Assembly: GCA_028822675.1 (NCBI GenBank) | Contig: JAPKDE010000070.1 | Span: 1 to 10,872 of the forward strand | Reading direction: 5' to 3' | Source of the DNA: Dehalococcoidia bacterium | Lineage (GTDB): Bacteria > Chloroflexota > Dehalococcoidia > UBA3495 | DNA: 10,872 nt | Shown: one piece after another, positions 7,282-10,872 of the stretch | How the letters are laid out: each line of letters opens with the position of its first letter | How positions within the stretch are numbered: the first letter of the stretch is position 1 | The notes under the pieces: generated by a model | Seen by the model: only the letters and a program-made list of their open reading frames with translations | What the model was told of the DNA's origin: nothing | The model's database searches: none | Translations under genes and position numbers: made by a program

Positions 7282-8682
7282 TTAGAGAGTACGCAGGTCG
7301 ATTATGCGGCGGGCTTTGAACTGGGTCCGCTCAAACTCGCCGGCAGGTTTCAATTGCACGGCCACGCTGACGCCAATGGCGCGGCGCAGCTCTGCGGTGA
7401 ACCGTTCTCGCACCTGCTCCAACTCCTCTGGGTTGAACTCTTGGGAGGCGTAGGCTTCGGCAACCACTTCGGCCTGTACCGTTAGTCGGTCCATCTGTCC
7501 GGTCTCGCGTTCCAACACCAAGCGGAACTCGCCACCAAACTCGTCCAGACTCCGGAGTACATCTTCAATACGTGAGGGGAACACGTTTTGGCCCCTAACG
7601 ATGATCATGTCATCCACTCGGCCATAGATGCCGGTGACTAAGGTGGGGTAGGTGCGGCCGCAAGGGCAGTCCACCATGTCCCACCGGGCAATGTCCCCCG
7701 ACCAATAGCGAATCATGGGTTGCGAAGTGCGTTCTGTGTGGGAATAGACCGGCACTCCCTCTTCGCCCATCTCCAGGTTCAACTTGGTCTGAGGGTCAAC
7801 CATCTCCGTGTAGACAATGTCCTGCCAGAGGTGCATTCCGCCGTCCAAATGGCGGCAGCCCGAGTTGGTCATCCAGGGCGTCATCTCGGCCATGCTGCCC
7901 TGATCGACGATATAGCAGCCAAAGGTTTCTTCAATCAGTCGTCGTGTGGCCGGGACACTAGCCCCAGGCTCGCCCGAAAAAAACATGAACCTAAAGCCAA
8001 AGTCCTTCTTGGGGTCGAATCCCATCTGCCGGGCAGTCTCGGCCAGGTAGAGGGCGTAGGACGGTGTGGCGTAGAGGGCCGATGGCTTCACCATGTTGCA
8101 CCATTCCACCGCCCGTTCCGTCTGACCCGGCGCGCCGCTACCAAAGGGAAAGCAGGATGCTCCCAGCCGTTCTGCGCCGACCAAAGCACCCCAGCTACCT
8201 ACGTACAGGCTGAATACGGCAGCCACCATGACCGTGTCGTTGGGTCTTAACCCGGCACCCCATAGGATGCGTGCGTGGGCTTCGCCGATGCGGTCCCAGT
8301 CGTCTTTGCCGATGCCAAACACGGTGGGGCGGCCTGTGGTGCCCGATGTGCCGTGAATCCGAAAAATCTCTTCCGGAGGCACGCAGAGGAACCGTCCGTA
8401 GGGTGGGTGTTGTTCTTGCTCCCGGCGGATGTCCTCTTTTGTGAGGATTGGTAGTTGGGCAAACTCTTCCAAGCTCTGCAAGTTGGCCGGATCCACAGGC
8501 AAGTCTTTATAGAACTCCTGGTAGAACCCGGAGTTCTGGTAGGCGTAGCGCACCTGTTCTTGCAGCTTGGCCAGAATGTGCCGGTCGCGGTCGGCGGGCG
8601 GCATGGTCTCCAGTTCCGGAGACCAGTACTCCTGGTCCGGTTCCGGGCGATAGTTATCGGGGTATTTGGGAGGCCATTGCAT
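7282..8682 (-). CDS. PaaK-family acyl-CoA ligase, candidate 2-hydroxyisobutyrate-CoA ligase
   Basis: This 466-residue AMP-forming ligase belongs to the phenylacetate-CoA ligase family. Visible motifs are the ATP/AMP loop HGTSGTTGRPT (110-120), SGEPGAS (236-242), the adenine-side stretch DQGSMAEM (260-267), YWSGDIAR (326-333, Asp330), and a CPCGRT motif (339-344). The hinge region is GRVDDMIIVRGQNVFPS (354-370), and the C-terminal catalytic-Lys region has KARRIIDLR (Lys456). It activates a carboxylic acid with ATP and CoA. It is somewhat longer than typical PaaK (about 430-440 residues). It sits between the mutase subunits and the dehydrogenase, 24 bases after the small-subunit gene. From memory, known 2-hydroxyisobutyryl-CoA mutase loci carry a PaaK/F390-synthetase-like ligase that makes the mutase substrate. 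No other phenylacetate catabolic genes are present, so a true phenylacetate role is less likely. The substrate assignment is inference. Confidence 0.85.
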   Translation of the reverse strand: MQWPPKYPDNYRPEPDQEYWSPELETMPPADRDRHILAKLQEQVRYAYQNSGFYQEFYKDLPVDPANLQSLEEFAQLPILTKEDIRREQEQHPPYGRFLCVPPEEIFRIHGTSGTTGRPTVFGIGKDDWDRIGEAHARILWGAGLRPNDTVMVAAVFSLYVGSWGALVGAERLGASCFPFGSGAPGQTERAVEWCNMVKPSALYATPSYALYLAETARQMGFDPKKDFGFRFMFFSGEPGASVPATRRLIEETFGCYIVDQGSMAEMTPWMTNSGCRHLDGGMHLWQDIVYTEMVDPQTKLNLEMGEEGVPVYSHTERTSQPMIRYWSGDIARWDMVDCPCGRTYPTLVTGIYGRVDDMIIVRGQNVFPSRIEDVLRSLDEFGGEFRLVLERETGQMDRLTVQAEVVAEAYASQEFNPEELEQVRERFTAELRRAIGVSVAVQLKPAGEFERTQFKARRIIDLRTL

Positions 8683-8706
8683 AGGTGCGGTCTCTCTGCG
8701 TGGGGA

Positions 8707-9132
8707 TTAGGCTTGGGGTGCGGAGCGGCCCCGGCTGATGTTCTCGGTGATGAATTTGGTCATGGAGGTGGTGAAGCTGCCCACGGGGAAGACGCCCTGG
8801 ACGCCTATCTCATGCAGTGGCTCCACATCGTCTTCAGGTATTGTCCCGCCGACTATCAGGAGAATGTCATCGCTGATTTCCCGTTCTTGAAGAGCCTTGG
8901 TCAGTCTAGGAATCAAACGCATGTGAGCACCCGAAAGGATACTGATACCCACAACATCGACATCTTCTTGCAACGCTGTTTGAGCCACCTGGTCTGGGGT
9001 GACCCGCATGCCCATGTAAACAACTTCCATGCCCGCGTCGCGCATGGCTCTGGCGATGACTTTTATGCCACGGTCGTGTCCGTCCAGGCCAATCTTGGCC
9101 AGCAGAACTTTGATGTTTGTTGACTGAGTCAT
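8707..9132 (-). CDS. hcmB: B12-binding small subunit of acyl-CoA mutase (probable 2-hydroxyisobutyryl-CoA mutase)
   Basis: This 141-residue protein is a stand-alone cobalamin-binding domain of the methylmalonyl-CoA mutase family. It has the DxHxxG motif (D17, H19, G22), in which His19 would be the lower axial cobalt ligand. It also has SILSGAH (64-70) and VGGTIPEDD (94-102), which hold the dimethylbenzimidazole tail in the base-off/His-on mode. It pairs with the large subunit encoded just upstream: the TAG stop of that gene and this ATG are two bases apart, and AGGGGTG in the end of the upstream gene can serve as Shine-Dalgarno. Separate large and small subunits are typical of isobutyryl- and 2-hydroxyisobutyryl-CoA mutases and of archaeal-type methylmalonyl-CoA mutases. 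The family and role are certain. The substrate label is carried over from the large subunit. Confidence 0.9.
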   Translation of the reverse strand: MTQSTNIKVLLAKIGLDGHDRGIKVIARAMRDAGMEVVYMGMRVTPDQVAQTALQEDVDVVGISILSGAHMRLIPRLTKALQEREISDDILLIVGGTIPEDDVEPLHEIGVQGVFPVGSFTTSMTKFITENISRGRSAPQA

Positions 9133-9134
9133 GA

Positions 9135-10760
9135 CTAAAACACCCCTGGGTCTACGTATTCGCCGTAGACGTCGCGCATGGTGTCTAGAATCTCACCCTC
9201 GGTGGCCATTACGCCGACTGCTTTCAGAACCGATGGCATCAGGTTTTTGTCGTCCTGGGCGTCTTGTTTCAGCGAAGCCAGCGCCGACTTCACGTCTGCC
9301 GGGCTGCGACCACTACGAGTCTCCGCCAGCCGTGCTTTCTGCCATTCCTCTTCTTCGGGGTCAAACTGGAAAAGCTCTAGTTTTTGGTTGCTCTCGGATT
9401 GGTACTGGTTCAGGCCGACCACCACCTGCTCACCACTTTCAATCTTGAGTTGGTACTCGTACGCGGATCTCGCAATCTCAAGCTCGATGTAGCCAGTGTC
9501 GATCGCGTGGAGCATGCCCGACTTCATCGGGTACTGCCCCTCTCCCAACGCCTCAATCTTGGAGATGTACTCCCAGGCAGCCTCTTCAATGTCGTTGGTC
9601 ATGCTCTCCATGAAATACGAGCCGGCCATGGGGTCAACGGTGTTGGTCACACCGGACTCGTGGGAGAGGATCAGTTGGGTGGCCAGGGACATTCGCATCG
9701 CTTCTTCTGAGGGAATGTCAAAGGCTTCATCGAACCCGCTGACGTGGAGTGACTGTGTCCCACCCAACACCGCAGCCAGTGCCTGCAGCGTGCCTCGGGC
9801 TATGTTATTTTGCGGGTCTTGTCGCATGAGCGTTGATCCCAGGGTCTGGGTGTGGAACCGCAGTCGCATGGACTCGGGTTTCTGGGCGTTGTAGCGTTCC
9901 TTCATGATGCGCGCCCACATGCGTCGTGCGGCCCTAAATTTGGCCACCTCTTCAAAAACGTCATTGTGGCAGCCAAAGAAGAACGACAACCTGGGCGCAA
10001 AGCTGTCCACCGGCAGTCCCCGTTCCAGGGCCGACTCTACGTAGGCCATACCCTGAGCAATTGTGAACGCCAGTTCTTGGATAGCATCTGAGCCGCTCTC
10101 GCGTATGTGGTAGCCCGAGATGGAGATTGTGTACCAGTTGGGCACCTGCTTGGTGCAGAACTCCACAATGTCTGTGGTCAGCTTCAATGACGGACCTGGC
10201 CCCAAGGCAAAGGTCTTTTGGCCGTGGAACTCTTTCAGCGAGTCGTTTTGCACGGTGCCGCGAAGGTCTTTCCAGTCAACGCCGCGCTTCCCGGAAACCG
10301 ACAAGAACATGCCCATCAGCACAATGGCCGGGTGGTTGATAGTCAGAGACACGGAGACCTTGTCCAGCGGTATGTCTAGAAACAGGTCATCCATATCACG
10401 AACCGAGTCTATAGCCACTCCCAAACGACCAACCTCGCCCTCGGCCAACTCGTGGTCTGAGTCGTAGCCGGTCAAGGTCGGGTGATCAAAGTCGGTGCTG
10501 ATGCCATTCTGGCCGTGGTCCAGAAGAAATCTGTACCGCTCGTTGGTGGCCTGGGCGGTGCCGAATCCTGCAATCTGACGCCTGGTCCAGAGTCGGCCCA
10601 GGTACATATTGGGATAGGGGCCGCGGGTGAACGGGAACTCACCTGGTTGACCCAGGTCACGGGCAAAGTCGGTATTGGCCAGGTCGTCCGGCGTATAGAC
10701 CGGCTTCACTTCCAGGCCGGAGAGGCTGCGGTTGGGCTTGCCGTTTGTGTCGTCTGACAT
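9135..10760 (-). CDS. hcmA: Acyl-CoA mutase large subunit, probable 2-hydroxyisobutyryl-CoA mutase
   Basis: This 541-residue TIM-barrel subunit of the methylmalonyl-CoA mutase family contains [33 protein letters not shown] and FAPRLSFFF. The B12 domain is separate, in the next gene. Substrate-defining positions, aligned by eye, are Ile63, Asp90 and Gln181. Methylmalonyl-CoA mutase has Tyr89, Ala116 and Arg207 there, and isobutyryl-CoA mutase has Phe/Ala/Gln. From memory, 2-hydroxyisobutyryl-CoA mutase has Ile90, Asp117 and Gln208, an exact match. It would interconvert 2-hydroxyisobutyryl-CoA and 3-hydroxybutyryl-CoA using adenosylcobalamin. The conserved Tyr217-His218 pair is present. I chose the ATG at 10760 (MSDDTN). 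The in-frame ATG at 10799 lies inside a perfect hairpin, and the extra residues do not resemble the family. No MeaB-type G-protein chaperone lies in the window. Methylmalonyl-CoA mutase family membership is near certain; substrate is moderately supported. Confidence 0.88.
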   Translation of the reverse strand: MSDDTNGKPNRSLSGLEVKPVYTPDDLANTDFARDLGQPGEFPFTRGPYPNMYLGRLWTRRQIAGFGTAQATNERYRFLLDHGQNGISTDFDHPTLTGYDSDHELAEGEVGRLGVAIDSVRDMDDLFLDIPLDKVSVSLTINHPAIVLMGMFLSVSGKRGVDWKDLRGTVQNDSLKEFHGQKTFALGPGPSLKLTTDIVEFCTKQVPNWYTISISGYHIRESGSDAIQELAFTIAQGMAYVESALERGLPVDSFAPRLSFFFGCHNDVFEEVAKFRAARRMWARIMKERYNAQKPESMRLRFHTQTLGSTLMRQDPQNNIARGTLQALAAVLGGTQSLHVSGFDEAFDIPSEEAMRMSLATQLILSHESGVTNTVDPMAGSYFMESMTNDIEEAAWEYISKIEALGEGQYPMKSGMLHAIDTGYIELEIARSAYEYQLKIESGEQVVVGLNQYQSESNQKLELFQFDPEEEEWQKARLAETRSGRSPADVKSALASLKQDAQDDKNLMPSVLKAVGVMATEGEILDTMRDVYGEYVDPGVF

Positions 10761-10780
10761 TAGGTCACTCTGTTCGATAA

Positions 10781-10815
10781 GTAAGGGCATCCCAATCATA
10801 CCGGGATGCCCTTAC
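10781..10815 (-). terminator. Perfect 13-bp intercistronic hairpin, terminator or attenuator
   Basis: GTAAGGGCATCCC (10781-10793) and GGGATGCCCTTAC (10803-10815) pair perfectly around a 9-base loop. It lies 22 bases after the stop codon at 10838 and 20 bases before the mutase start. On the minus strand it is followed only by TTATCG, a poor U-tract. It may therefore be a weak terminator, an attenuator or an mRNA-stabilising hairpin between operon segments. Confidence 0.6.
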
Positions 10816-10837
10816 TTTAGTCGCGGTTGCTATTGGT

Positions 10838-10872
10838 TTAGATGCGGACGTACTTGTCGACGCTCTTTTCAG
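10838..10872 (-). CDS. 3' end of an unidentified upstream gene
   Basis: The minus strand reads ...EKSVDKYVRI followed by TAA at 10838-10840. Only ten complete codons are in the window, too few to assign a family. The call rests on the neat stop-then-hairpin arrangement and the plausible amino-acid make-up. It would be the gene immediately upstream of the mutase operon. Confidence 0.5.
   Translation of the reverse strand, partial: EKSVDKYVRI

Noticed and set aside
8455..9123. Long plus-strand open frame of 222 residues
   Set aside because: It lies antisense across the ligase start and the B12-binding subunit gene, both clearly real, and its translation resembles no known domain.
9135..10760. 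Plain methylmalonyl-CoA mutase for propionate metabolism
   Set aside because: The residues that bind the methylmalonyl carboxylate (Tyr89 and Arg207 equivalents) are Ile and Gln here.
10761..10799. In-frame N-terminal extension of the mutase large subunit by 13 residues
   Set aside because: Its ATG lies in the loop/arm of a perfect hairpin, the residues do not look like the family, and the ATG at 10760 has GAGTGA upstream. The shorter start is preferred.
1..10872. CRISPR array, tRNA, rRNA, insertion sequence or transposase
   Set aside because: No evenly spaced short repeats, cloverleaf, rRNA-like stretch or transposase-like protein was seen on either strand.

Overview
The window reads as a stretch of a bacterial genome of moderate GC content, with every recognisable gene on the minus strand. 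The gene set is a secreted repeat protein with cohesin and dockerin modules, a DUF3179 lipoprotein with an apparent selenocysteine codon, a split B12-dependent acyl-CoA mutase beside a PaaK-type ligase, and an isovaleryl-CoA dehydrogenase. This combination is most reminiscent of marine Chloroflexota of the SAR202/Dehalococcoidia type. That assignment is inferred from gene content and was not tested by any search.

In minus-strand order (high to low coordinates), the window opens with the last ten codons of an unidentified gene (10838-10872) and a perfect 13-bp intercistronic hairpin (10781-10815). A tight four-gene metabolic operon follows: mutase large subunit, mutase B12-binding subunit, PaaK-family acyl-CoA ligase and isovaleryl-CoA dehydrogenase, closed by a hairpin/T7 terminator at 6022-6042. 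The large subunit has Ile, Asp and Gln at the three positions that separate 2-hydroxyisobutyryl-CoA mutase from methylmalonyl-CoA mutase (Tyr/Ala/Arg) and isobutyryl-CoA mutase (Phe/Ala/Gln). The operon is therefore best read as a pathway for branched or tertiary-carbon acids: the ligase makes the CoA thioester, the mutase rearranges the skeleton, and the dehydrogenase handles a branched acyl-CoA.

Next comes a DUF3179 lipoprotein (4454-5970). Its frame is interrupted twice. A one-base shift lies at an A-triplet (5732-5734). An in-frame TGA (5201-5203) falls exactly where the family has the first Cys of its CxxC motif. The TGA is followed by a bacterial-SECIS-like hairpin, so I read it as selenocysteine in a UxxC redox motif. 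This is the most interesting signal in the window.

An AT-rich 283-bp gap (4171-4453) holds a good promoter candidate and a perfect palindrome. It precedes a two-gene surface unit: a 958-residue exported protein with six PPC-like repeats, a cohesin and a C-terminal dockerin, then a membrane-anchored protein with a single cohesin. The two genes are coupled by a stop codon that overlaps the next Shine-Dalgarno sequence and end in a strong terminator (543-590). Together they look like a non-cellulosomal cohesin-dockerin assembly on the cell surface. The window closes with a small GlcG/HbpS-family gene (45-461) with its own promoter candidate.
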